Assembly (NCBI GenBank): GCA_937908115.1
Contig: CALEQZ010000006.1
Span: 1 to 64,000 of the forward strand
Source of the DNA: an uncultured Alcaligenaceae bacterium
GTDB taxonomy: Bacteria > Pseudomonadota > Gammaproteobacteria > Burkholderiales > Burkholderiaceae_B
Direction: 5' to 3'
DNA: 64,000 nt
Numbering within the stretch: position 1 is the stretch's first letter; each line of letters starts with the position of its first letter. This document shows, piece after piece, positions 16,658-24,172 of the stretch. The position numbers were made by a program, and so were the translations under genes. Below the pieces are notes generated by a model that did no database searches, was not told the DNA's origin, and worked only from the letters and a program-made list of their open reading frames with translations.

Positions 16658-17320
16658 ATGGCCAAGCGCAAACGTTCTTCCAGCCAACGGCAAGGCGGCA
16701 GCACGCTGTACGGGCTGTTGGCCGGGCTGCTGATCGGACTGATGGTGGCCGCGGCCGTGGCTTTCTACGTCACCAAGGCGCCCATGCCCTTCGTCGACCG
16801 GGCCACCCGCGAGGCCGCCCAGCGGCCACTGCCCGATCCGCGCAACGCGCCGGACCCGAACCTCGCGCTGTACGGACGCGACGGTCCCGCAGGCACCCCG
16901 CCCAGCGGGCCCACCGCCACCTCGCCCGCCCCCTTGCCGGGCGTGACCCCTGCCCAACCGGATCCGTCCGGCGATGCGCTCGGCGCGCTGATCGCCACGC
17001 TGCCCCCGATGGACCAGACGCCGGCGACCGGCGCGCAAGAGCGCACCCGGCCGGCCGCCCCGCCACCGGCCGGCAATGCGTCCGGCGCCTCCGCTACCTA
17101 CTATCTGCAGGCCGGCTCCTACCGGGTGCTCGAAGAGGCCGAAGCGCTGCGCGCGCGCATCCTGCTGCTGGGCATGCCGGTGGAAATCCAGCGCGCCGAA
17201 GTCAACGGCCTGCAGGTCAACCGCGTGCGGGTCGGCCCGTTCGCCCGCCTGGACGACATGAATCGCACCCGCGCCAGGCTGGCCCAGGAAAACATCGTCT
17301 CAACCGTCGTGCGGCAGTAG
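16658..17320 (+). CDS. SPOR-domain membrane protein (FtsN-like)
   Basis: A 220-residue bitopic inner-membrane protein. It has a basic N-terminus, one membrane span (about 18-42) and a Pro/Ala-rich periplasmic linker. A C-terminal SPOR domain (about 145-218) begins YYLQAGSYRVLEEAEALRARI and ends NIVSTVVRQ. SPOR domains bind denuded septal peptidoglycan, so a role in division or cell wall remodelling, as for FtsN, is likely. It has the FtsN layout but no essential FtsN segment can be confirmed. It lies 9 bases after argS and 66 bases before dsbA. Confidence 0.88.
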   Translation: MAKRKRSSSQRQGGSTLYGLLAGLLIGLMVAAAVAFYVTKAPMPFVDRATREAAQRPLPDPRNAPDPNLALYGRDGPAGTPPSGPTATSPAPLPGVTPAQPDPSGDALGALIATLPPMDQTPATGAQERTRPAAPPPAGNASGASATYYLQAGSYRVLEEAEALRARILLLGMPVEIQRAEVNGLQVNRVRVGPFARLDDMNRTRARLAQENIVSTVVRQ

Positions 17321-17386
17321 GGCGGCGCGCTACCCGGAACTCGGCCGCGCCCTGCCGGTCTGACCGCCTTTGACCAGGAAACCACC

Positions 17387-18019
17387 ATGCTGCAACGCTT
17401 GCTGACCCGCCTGCTGGCGGCCGCTTCGATGGCCGCGGCGCTTGCCTTCGCGCCTGCGTATGCGCAAAACGCGCAGGGCTATGTCGAGCTCGACCCGGCG
17501 CAACCCGGCGACACGCCGGGCAAAATCGAGGTGCTGGAGTTCTTCTCGTACGGCTGCGGGCACTGCAACGCGCTGGAGCCGCTGCTGCAATCCTGGGCCA
17601 AGACCCTGCCCGAAGACGTGGTCGTGCAACAGGTGCCGGTCGGCTTCAACGCCGGCATGAAACCCATGCAGCAGCTGTATTACACGCTGGCCGCGCTCGG
17701 CCGCCTGGACCTGCACGAGAAGGTCTTCCGCGCCATCCACGAAGAACGCAAGCGGCTCTTCACCAAGGATGCCATCGTCGATTGGGCGGTCGACCAGGGC
17801 CTGGACCGCGCGCAATTCACGTCGACCTTCGATTCCTTCGGCGTGCAATCGAAGGTGACGCGCGCCAACCAGCTGATGCTGGCCTATCGCGTCGAGGGCA
17901 CGCCCACGCTTGCCGTGGCCGGCCGCTACGTGACGTCGCCGACGCTGGCACGCGGCTACCAGGAAACCATCGACCAGGCCGACCGCCTGGTCAAGATGGT
18001 GCGCGACGGCGGCAAATAA
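17387..18019 (+). CDS. dsbA: Thiol:disulfide interchange protein DsbA
   Basis: Periplasmic oxidase that introduces disulfide bonds into exported proteins and is reoxidised by DsbB. The 210-residue precursor has a signal peptide (1-26, cleavage after AYA). The active site is Cys57-Gly-His-Cys60 in VLEFFSYGCGHC, a variant of the common CPHC. The cis-Pro loop appears as GTPTLAV. The alpha-helical insert typical of DsbA lies between. The CGHC centre should give a redox potential different from CPHC DsbA by analogy with PDI. It is the last gene of the argS unit and faces metC. Confidence 0.95.
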   Translation: MLQRLLTRLLAAASMAAALAFAPAYAQNAQGYVELDPAQPGDTPGKIEVLEFFSYGCGHCNALEPLLQSWAKTLPEDVVVQQVPVGFNAGMKPMQQLYYTLAALGRLDLHEKVFRAIHEERKRLFTKDAIVDWAVDQGLDRAQFTSTFDSFGVQSKVTRANQLMLAYRVEGTPTLAVAGRYVTSPTLARGYQETIDQADRLVKMVRDGGK

Positions 18020-18076
18020 CGCGCCGGCCGGCGCCGCGTGGCCGCTGGCGCGCGCCTGCGGCACACCGGCACGCGT

Positions 18077-19273
18077 TTAGGCCGCCGCGCTGGCGGCGGC
18101 ACGCTCCAGGGCCTGGGCCAGGTCGGCGATCAGGTCCTGCACCGCTTCCAATCCGACGTGCAGCCTCAGCACGGCCTGATCGGCCTTGTCCCAGTAGCCG
18201 TGTACCGACAGCGCATCGGGCGTCACCCACTGCACCAGGCTTTCGTAGCCGCCCCACGAAAACCCGATCTCGAACAGCTCCAGCGCGTCGGCCATCACCC
18301 GGCCGGCAGCCGGCGGCAGCTTGAGCTGTACCGCCAGCATGCCGTTGGATCCCGTGCAGTCGCGTTGCCACAAGGCATGGCCGGGGTCGGAGGGCAGGGC
18401 CGGGTGGTAGACGCGCGCGACCTCGGGCCGCTGCTCCAAGAAGCGGCAGACCTCCAGCGCGCTGCGCGCCTGGTGCGCCATCCTGATGGGCATGGTGCGC
18501 ACGCCGCGCAACGCCAGCCAGGCATCGTCGGCGCTGACCGCATTGCCCATCGCATATTGCGTGACGTCCAGCTGCGCGGCCAGTTCGGCATCGTTGGTGA
18601 CGACCGCGCCAAGCATCAGGTCGGAATGCCCGCCCACGTACTTGGTACCGGCGATGACGCTGACGTGCGCGCCGAGATCCAGCGGCCGATAGATGTAGCC
18701 CGACCCCCAGGTATTGTCGGCCACGACCACCAGGCCGCGGCGGCGCGCGGCCTGCGCGAGCGCCGGCAGGTCCAGCATCTGCAGCAGCAGCGAGCCCGGC
18801 GATTCGACGTAAAGCATGCGCGTATTGGGCCGCACCAGCGCGTCGATGTCGTCGCGGCCGGGCGAGAAATACGTCGCTTCGATGCCCAGCCGCTGCAACA
18901 GGGTACGGTACAGGTTGCGCACCGGCCCATAGACGCAATCGGCGATCAACACGTGGTCGCCTGCACGCAGGAAGGCCAGCATGGTCAGCGTGATGCTGGC
19001 CAGGCCCGAAGGGGTCAGGAAAGCGCGCGTACCGTTTTCCAGCTGGGTGAAGACGTCCTCCAGTGCGCGGTGGGTGTCCATGCCCGAGCGGCCGTAGGTG
19101 ATGGCGCGCTCGCCCGCAGCCTTGCGCCGCTGCGCGGTTTCGAGCGCATCGATGGAGGAAAACCGCACGGTGCTGGTGCGCACGGCAGGCAGGCCGACCG
19201 GCGCAGTGCCGGTGGCCGGGTCGAAGGGGGCGCTGCCGGTGTGCAGCAGGCGTGTGTCGAGATGATGCTTCAC
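18077..19273 (-). CDS. metC: Cystathionine beta-lyase (PLP Cys/Met metabolism enzyme)
   Basis: PLP-dependent enzyme of 398 residues that would cleave cystathionine to homocysteine, pyruvate and ammonia. The PLP lysine is Lys211 in IAGTKYVGGHSD, and TYGRSGMDTH plus LTPSGLASI are typical of the Cys/Met family. RYQFSWGG-type C-terminal sequence (EIGFSWGGYESLVQW) fits cystathionine beta-lyase better than gamma-synthase. The start is GTG 19273, supported by AAGGA 7 bases upstream. It lies 47 bases after the nitroreductase gene on the same strand, so it may be the last gene of a three-gene unit. Confidence 0.9.
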   Translation of the reverse strand: MKHHLDTRLLHTGSAPFDPATGTAPVGLPAVRTSTVRFSSIDALETAQRRKAAGERAITYGRSGMDTHRALEDVFTQLENGTRAFLTPSGLASITLTMLAFLRAGDHVLIADCVYGPVRNLYRTLLQRLGIEATYFSPGRDDIDALVRPNTRMLYVESPGSLLLQMLDLPALAQAARRRGLVVVADNTWGSGYIYRPLDLGAHVSVIAGTKYVGGHSDLMLGAVVTNDAELAAQLDVTQYAMGNAVSADDAWLALRGVRTMPIRMAHQARSALEVCRFLEQRPEVARVYHPALPSDPGHALWQRDCTGSNGMLAVQLKLPPAAGRVMADALELFEIGFSWGGYESLVQWVTPDALSVHGYWDKADQAVLRLHVGLEAVQDLIADLAQALERAAASAAA

Positions 19274-19320
19274 GCTGACGTCCTTGTTTGGCGAAACGGT
19301 GACACCGAGGATGCAGGCCT

Positions 19321-20010
19321 TCAGTGCTCGACCCAGGTCGCGGCCTGGTCGAGTGGCGCCCGGCTGGTGCGATAGCCGTTGGCCGGGTGCACCGGGTCGG
19401 CGTAGCCGAAGGATATCCCACAGACGATGCGCCTATCAGGGCCGATGTCCAGCAGGTCCCGCAGCAGCGGCGCGTACATGGCGAGCGCGGCTTGCGCGAT
19501 GGTGGCCACGCCGTTGGCCTGCGCGGCAAGCATGAAGTTGGCCACGTACCCGCCGCAGTCGACCGCGCCGTACAAGCCCAGCGCCTCGTCGCAAGAAATG
19601 ACTGCCACGTGCGGCGCACCGAAGAGGCGGAAGTTTTCGCGATGCTGGCGGTGGTAGGCCTGGCGATCGCCGCGCGCCACGCCGACGGCGTCATACAGCT
19701 GGAATCCGCATTCGCGCCGGCGCTGCAGGTAAACGCCGCGATACTCGCGCGGAAAGGCGAAGTCGGGCTCGGCCGCGCCGCCGGCATCGAAGCGCTCGAG
19801 CAGCGCCGCGCGCACGCGCTCGGTGCCCTGGCCGCAGGTTACGTGCACATGCCAGGGCTGGCAGTTGCTCCACGATGCGCCGCGCTGCGCAAGCAACAGG
19901 ATGCGCTCGATGACCGGCCGCGGAACGGGGTCGGGCAGGAACGCCCGGCAGCTTCGCCGCTCCCGCAGCAGCGCCTCCAGGGCATGGTCGTTGCAACCAC
20001 CGGCAGGCAT
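19321..20010 (-). CDS. Nitroreductase-family flavoprotein
   Basis: FMN-dependent oxidoreductase of 229 residues. The N-terminal RRSCRAFLPDPVPRPVIERIL is the classic nitroreductase FMN-phosphate binding start, SWSNCQPWHVHV follows, and the C-terminus has CGISFGYADPVHPANGYRTSRAPLD. This pattern matches the nitroreductases that reduce quinones or nitro compounds with NAD(P)H. Its ATG overlaps the stop of the esterase gene (TGATG), so the two are translationally coupled. Natural substrate unknown. Confidence 0.9.
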   Translation of the reverse strand: MPAGGCNDHALEALLRERRSCRAFLPDPVPRPVIERILLLAQRGASWSNCQPWHVHVTCGQGTERVRAALLERFDAGGAAEPDFAFPREYRGVYLQRRRECGFQLYDAVGVARGDRQAYHRQHRENFRLFGAPHVAVISCDEALGLYGAVDCGGYVANFMLAAQANGVATIAQAALAMYAPLLRDLLDIGPDRRIVCGISFGYADPVHPANGYRTSRAPLDQAATWVEH

Positions 20011-20978
20011 CACGCTTGTCCTTCCTGTCCGATCTGCACCAGCGCCTGGCAGGCGCGCCTGACGTGGCGGCGCGCCGCGGCGCTGGCCGTGAGCATGCGG
20101 GCAAAGCCGTGGATCATGCCCTCGGCGCGCCAGTGCACGACGTGCACGCCCGCCTCTTGCAGCCGACGCGCGTAGGCATCGCCTTCGTCGCGCAGCAGGT
20201 CGATTTCCGCGGTGACCAGCACCGTCGGCGGCAGGCGCAGATCCGCCGGCCAAGTCAGCGGCAAGGCCGCCGATCCGGCCGCCTGCGCCACGCTTAGCTC
20301 GCCCAGCAACGCCTGCCAGAAATACTGCATGGCGGCGCGGGTCAGGCCTGGCCCCTCGCCCAGGGCATGCGCGCTTTCGCTGGCCAGATCCGGATCCACG
20401 CAGGGGTAGAAGAGCAACATCCGGTCGACCCGGCCGGGCGCCTCCTCCCCGGCCCGCCGCGCGCAGCCCAGCGCCAGGTGGGCGCCGGCGCTGTCCCCGC
20501 CGAGCGCCATGGGCCGCTGCGGGTCGGCGCCCAGCTGCGCGGCGTGGCGCGCCAGCCAAGCGACGGCCTCCCACGTGTCCTCGTGCTGCGCCGGATACAG
20601 GCTCTCCGGCGCGCGGCGGTAATGGACGCTGGCCACCATGTAGCCGGTGCGTTCGGCAATCTCCGCGCACAGCGAATCGTGGGTGGCGATGCTGCCCGCC
20701 ACCCAGCCGCCGCCGTGGAAATAGGCCATCAGCGGCGGGCGTTCCGGTGCGCGGGCCGAGCGATAGAGGCGCACGGGGATCTCGCGCCCCGGTGCCGCGA
20801 CGTAGCAGTCGGTGCGCTGCATGCCGCGCAGCTTCAAGGGCGGCAGCCGCTGCGAGGACAGTTCGCTGATGAGCCGGCGCCGCTCGACCTCGGGCAAGTT
20901 CCACTGGCGGCTGGCGGCCTCGATGGTAGCCGTTTCGCTCAGTACCTGTTGCAGCGACGGATCGATTCGAGCTGACAT
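20010..20978 (-). CDS. Alpha/beta hydrolase (HSL-family esterase)
   Basis: Cytoplasmic carboxylesterase of 322 residues. Family IV (hormone-sensitive lipase-like) marks are clear: oxyanion motif HGGGW (88-92), nucleophile Ser163 in GDSAG (161-165), Asp in TAEIDLLRDEG (about 256) and His in GMIHGF (about 287). ATG 20978 is the start of the recognised N-terminal cap region. It is the first gene of the esterase-nitroreductase-metC string and is divergent from a LysE-type gene across 152 bases. Confidence 0.92.
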   Translation of the reverse strand: MSARIDPSLQQVLSETATIEAASRQWNLPEVERRRLISELSSQRLPPLKLRGMQRTDCYVAAPGREIPVRLYRSARAPERPPLMAYFHGGGWVAGSIATHDSLCAEIAERTGYMVASVHYRRAPESLYPAQHEDTWEAVAWLARHAAQLGADPQRPMALGGDSAGAHLALGCARRAGEEAPGRVDRMLLFYPCVDPDLASESAHALGEGPGLTRAAMQYFWQALLGELSVAQAAGSAALPLTWPADLRLPPTVLVTAEIDLLRDEGDAYARRLQEAGVHVVHWRAEGMIHGFARMLTASAAARRHVRRACQALVQIGQEGQA

Positions 20979-21130
20979 GGGGTGGATGACTCCTTGCGAC
21001 GGTGGCCCGGCCATCATAGCCGGGCCGACTGGCGCGTCGCCAGCCGGCGACGCCAGGCGGCGTGCGGCCCGTGCGGCACGGCGCGTGGGCCATGCTACAG
21101 TCGGCGGCGCCTTCGTTTGCGCATCCCGCC

Positions 21131-21748
21131 ATGATTTCGCCCGATACCGCTGCGGCCTTTTTCGGCATCGCCGTCCTGCTCGCGCTCGCGCCGGGACCGG
21201 ACAACGTGTTCGTCTTGCTGCAATCGGCCATGTGGGGCCGGCGCGCCGGGCTGACGGTGGTGATCGGGTTGTGCACCGGCTTGGTGGTGCACACGGCCGC
21301 GGTGGCGCTCGGACTGGCGGCGGCGCTGGCGGCCATGCCGGCCGCGCTGTCGGCACTCAAGCTCGCCGGCGCAGCCTATCTGCTATGGCTGGCCTGGCAG
21401 GCGCTGCGGGCGCCCGCGGGCAGCCTCCAGGGCAACGCGCCGCGCCTGGGGCTGGCGGCGCTGTACCGGCGCGGGGTCATCATGAGCACGACCAACCCCA
21501 AGCTGCTGCTGTTCTTCTTGGCTTTCCTGCCGCAGTTCGTTCAGCCCGGCCGCGGGCCCGCCTGGCTGCAGGTCGCGCAGCTGGGCGTGCTCTTCATGCT
21601 GGCGGCGCTGCTCATTTTCAGCACGATCGCGTTCTTTTCCGGACAGGCCGGCGCACTGCTGCGGCGCTCGCCCCGCGCCTGGCGGCTGCTGAACCAGGCC
21701 GCAGGCGTCGTCTTCGCCTTGCTCGCGCTGCGCCTACTGCTGGACTGA
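21131..21748 (+). CDS. LysE/RhtB-family exporter
   Basis: Second LysE/RhtB-type translocator of the window, 205 residues, with about six membrane segments. It has the N-terminal LALAPGPDNVFVLLQSAMWGRRAG motif and the central GVIMSTTNPKLLLFFLAFLPQF motif of this family. ATG 21131 is the natural start: an in-frame GTG-type extension to 21062 would add non-hydrophobic residues. It sits between the esterase unit and the LiuR block. It probably exports an amino acid, homoserine lactone-like or related compound; the substrate cannot be inferred. Confidence 0.88.
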   Translation: MISPDTAAAFFGIAVLLALAPGPDNVFVLLQSAMWGRRAGLTVVIGLCTGLVVHTAAVALGLAAALAAMPAALSALKLAGAAYLLWLAWQALRAPAGSLQGNAPRLGLAALYRRGVIMSTTNPKLLLFFLAFLPQFVQPGRGPAWLQVAQLGVLFMLAALLIFSTIAFFSGQAGALLRRSPRAWRLLNQAAGVVFALLALRLLLD

Positions 21749-21767
21749 TGCGGGCTCCGCTTAAGGC

Positions 21768-22829
21768 TCAAGCCGCGGCAAAGCGCACGATGCCGTCCTC
21801 GCCGGTGCAGCGGGTAAGCTTGCCCTCGAAGTACAAGGCGTGCAGGTGAGCCAGCGCTTCGCCCATGGCGAAGGTCATCTGGTGCAGGTCCAGCTTGCGC
21901 TTGAACATCATGGGCACGATGTCGGCCGTGCTTTTCGGCGTTGCGCAAGCCTGCAGCACCTCGTCCAGGCGCTCGGCATGGTGCGCGTGCTGCTGTGCGA
22001 TGCGTTGGTGCAAGCCGCGGAAAGGCCGGCCGTGCGACGGCAGCACCAGGGTATCGGCGGGCAGGTCGGCAAAGCGCTGCAGCGACGACAGGTATAGCGG
22101 CAGGGGATTGCCCTCAGGCTCGTAGTCGAACACGCTGATGTTGGTGGAAATGCGTGGCAGCACCATGTCGCCGGAAATCAGCACCCCGGCTTGCGCGCAA
22201 TACAGCGATGCATGTTCCGGCGCGTGGCCGTAGCCGACGATGACGCGCCAGCTGCGCCCGCCGATGGAAATTTCGTTGCCATCCATCATGCGCACGAAGC
22301 GCGCGGGCACGTTCGGGACCAGGCCCGGGTAGTAGGTGGCGCGCGCCCGGATCTGCTCCTGCGCCGCCGGGTCGGTCAACCCATGCCGGGCGAAGTGCGC
22401 GACGGCCGCATCGCCGCCCGCGCCAGCGCCCGCGCCGGGGCCCAGCGACCAGAGCCGCGCGACGGTGTAGTCGGTCATGGTCATGTACAGGGGCGCGTCC
22501 CAACGGGCGCACAGCCAGTGCGCCAGGCCCACGTGGTCAGGGTGCATGTGGGTGACCACCACGCGAAGTACCGGCAGGCCTTCCATCACACCATCGAAGA
22601 CCTGCTCCCACAGCGCCTTGACCTCGTCGCGCGAGACACCGCAGTCGACCACGGTCCACCCCGCCCTGCCGTCGACCTCGTCGCGCACCAGCCAGAGATT
22701 GATGTGGTCCAGCGCAAATGGCAGCGGCATGCGTATCCAGTGCACGCCCGGGGCGACCTCCAGCGCTTGTCCGGGGCCGGGCTGCTGCGTGTCCCACGGG
22801 TACTCGAGCTCGTGCTCCAAGGGGTTCAT
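21768..22829 (-). CDS. Metallo-beta-lactamase-fold hydrolase
   Basis: A 353-residue MBL-fold hydrolase. The dinuclear zinc motif THMHPDH places His94, His96, Asp98 and His99; further ligands are in GHAPEHASLY and SHGRPFRG. The C-terminal 80 residues include a winged-helix-like domain (TSTADIVPMMF-type segment, HLHALYFEGKL), as in glyoxalase-II-like and LACTB2-like proteins. It is divergent from the MerR-type regulator across a 72-base gap that holds a LiuR-like operator. It may therefore hydrolyse a CoA thioester linked to branched-chain degradation, but this is inference. Confidence 0.9.
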   Translation of the reverse strand: MNPLEHELEYPWDTQQPGPGQALEVAPGVHWIRMPLPFALDHINLWLVRDEVDGRAGWTVVDCGVSRDEVKALWEQVFDGVMEGLPVLRVVVTHMHPDHVGLAHWLCARWDAPLYMTMTDYTVARLWSLGPGAGAGAGGDAAVAHFARHGLTDPAAQEQIRARATYYPGLVPNVPARFVRMMDGNEISIGGRSWRVIVGYGHAPEHASLYCAQAGVLISGDMVLPRISTNISVFDYEPEGNPLPLYLSSLQRFADLPADTLVLPSHGRPFRGLHQRIAQQHAHHAERLDEVLQACATPKSTADIVPMMFKRKLDLHQMTFAMGEALAHLHALYFEGKLTRCTGEDGIVRFAAA

Positions 22830-22870
22830 TGCGGTGCTCCGATGCTTGACGGTGTCCTCCGGGCATCATA

Positions 22871-22889
22871 AGTTACGTTTACGTTAACT
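22871..22889 (+). promoter_or_regulatory. LiuR-like operator (MBL hydrolase / regulator promoter)
   Basis: The sequence AGTTACGTTTACGTTAACT lies 13-31 bases before the MerR-type ATG in the divergent promoter region. It shares a 12-base core, TTACGTTTACGT, with the perfect palindrome upstream of liuA. Outer arms AGTTA/TAACT are inverted. Probable autoregulatory site of LiuR. Confidence 0.7.
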
Positions 22890-22901
22890 GCCAAACTCCT
22901 C

Positions 22902-23282
22902 ATGTCCGCGCCGACCTGGACCATTTCCGAACTCGCGCAGGAGTTCGGCATCACCCCGCGCACGATCCGGTTTTACGAAGACCAGGGCATCGTCAGCCCG
23001 ATGCGCTGCGGACGCCGCCGGGTCTATGCGGCGCGCGACCGCACGCGCCTGAAGCTCGCCCTGCGGGGCAAGCGGCTAGGCCTGCAGCTTTCCGAGATCC
23101 GCAGCCTGATAGACATGTACGACGGCCCGGGCACGACGCAGACCCAGCTACGCGAATACCTTGCCGTGCTGCAGCGCCATCGCGCGCAGCTCGAGCAGCA
23201 GCGCCGCGACATCGACGAGACGCTTGCGGAAATCGCCGAACAGGAAAAGACCTGCCGGGAACTGCTCGCCCAGGGCGGCTGA
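22902..23282 (+). CDS. liuR: MerR-family transcriptional regulator (LiuR-like)
   Basis: A 126-residue MerR-type regulator. The N-terminal winged helix has ISELAQEFGITPRTIRFYEDQGI (about 8-30), followed by a long C-terminal coiled coil (about 85-122). The VSPMRCGRRRVYAARDRTRLKLALRGKRLG segment is typical of LiuR, the regulator of leucine and isovalerate degradation in proteobacteria, which senses an acyl-CoA intermediate. No Cys pair for metal sensing is present. Neighbouring liu genes and two copies of a shared palindromic site support this role. It is followed on the same strand by the PaiB-like gene. Confidence 0.85.
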   Translation: MSAPTWTISELAQEFGITPRTIRFYEDQGIVSPMRCGRRRVYAARDRTRLKLALRGKRLGLQLSEIRSLIDMYDGPGTTQTQLREYLAVLQRHRAQLEQQRRDIDETLAEIAEQEKTCRELLAQGG

Positions 23283-23378
23283 CCGCCGCCGCGGCGCCGA
23301 CCCCACCCCGGCGCGGCTGCCTTTTGCCCGCATTGTTTGCATCGCCTGCCTGACTCGCCCGCCCTTTTGCTTCCTGCC

Positions 23379-24017
23379 ATGTACCTGCCTCGCCATTTCG
23401 CGCCCGCCGAAGCCGCCGACATGCACCGCCTGATGCGCGCCCACCCGTTGGCCTGCCTGGTCGTGCACGCCGGGGGACAGCTGCTGGCCAACCATATCCC
23501 CCTGTTGTGGGTGCCCGCCTCGGGTGCCACGGGCGTGCTGCGCGGGCACGTGGCGCGGGCCAATCCGCTATGGCGCGAACTGGACGCCGACGGCCTGCCA
23601 GCGTTGGCGGTATTCCAGGGACCGCAGGCGTATATTTCGCCTTCCTGGTATCCGGCCAAGCGCCAAACCGGCAAGGTGGTCCCCACGTGGAACTACGCCG
23701 TCGTCCATGCCCATGGGCGGCTGCGCGCCGTCGACGACGCGCGCTGGGTGCGCGACCTGGTGGCGGCGCTGACCGCCGAGCACGAGGGCCGGCAGCCAGC
23801 GCCCTGGGCGGTGGATGACGCCCCGGCCGACTACATCGACGCCATGGTCGCCGCGGTCGTCGGCATCGAAATGACCGTCGAGCGCCTCGAAGGCAAATTC
23901 AAGGCCAGCCAGAACCAGCCCGAGGCCAACCGCCAGGGGGTCGAGCAGGGCTTGCGCAAAGATCCCGCGACCGTGCCGATGGCCGACCTGGTGCGCGACG
24001 CCGTTCGGCGCAGCTAG
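23379..24017 (+). CDS. PaiB-like FMN-binding protein
   Basis: A 212-residue protein of the PaiB family, small flavin-binding split-barrel proteins named after a Bacillus regulator. The signature is YISPSWYPAKRQTGKVVPTWNYAVVHAHG and, towards the end, EGKFKASQNQPEANRQGV. The in-frame ATG at 23379, before YLPRHFAP, is the family start. No DNA-binding domain is obvious, so an enzymatic role (for example flavin-dependent detoxification) is as likely as regulation. It lies between liuR and the liu operon, so co-regulation by LiuR is possible. Confidence 0.88.
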   Translation: MYLPRHFAPAEAADMHRLMRAHPLACLVVHAGGQLLANHIPLLWVPASGATGVLRGHVARANPLWRELDADGLPALAVFQGPQAYISPSWYPAKRQTGKVVPTWNYAVVHAHGRLRAVDDARWVRDLVAALTAEHEGRQPAPWAVDDAPADYIDAMVAAVVGIEMTVERLEGKFKASQNQPEANRQGVEQGLRKDPATVPMADLVRDAVRRS

Positions 24018-24061
24018 CCAGGCCGCCTTGCGCCTGGCGGGGTGTCAGCGTTTGCGCTAAT

Positions 24062-24081
24062 TTACGTTTACGTAAACGTAA
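24062..24081 (+). promoter_or_regulatory. LiuR-like operator upstream of the liu operon
   Basis: TTACGTTTACGTAAACGTAA is a perfect 20-bp palindrome located about 92 bases before liuA. The left 12 bases are identical to the core at 22873-22884. In LiuR regulons of proteobacteria the regulator controls ivd/liu genes through such AT-rich palindromes containing ACGTxxACGT-type halves, as I recall. Confidence 0.85.
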
Positions 24082-24172
24082 TCTATGCTTTACGGTCGCC
24101 AGCGTCCACATCGGCCGCCCGGCCGCCAGCCGGCTCCAGACCTGCGCGGCGCCCACCCACAAGGAGGCTTGC

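Noticed and set aside
14888..17038. A 716-codon antisense open frame over argS.
   Set aside because: argS and the SPOR gene are firmly identified on the plus strand; the antisense frame is a GC-driven shadow.
22902..23282. A metal-sensing MerR protein (for example mercury or copper).
   Set aside because: The Cys residues needed for metal binding at the C-terminus are absent and the context is branched-chain amino acid degradation.
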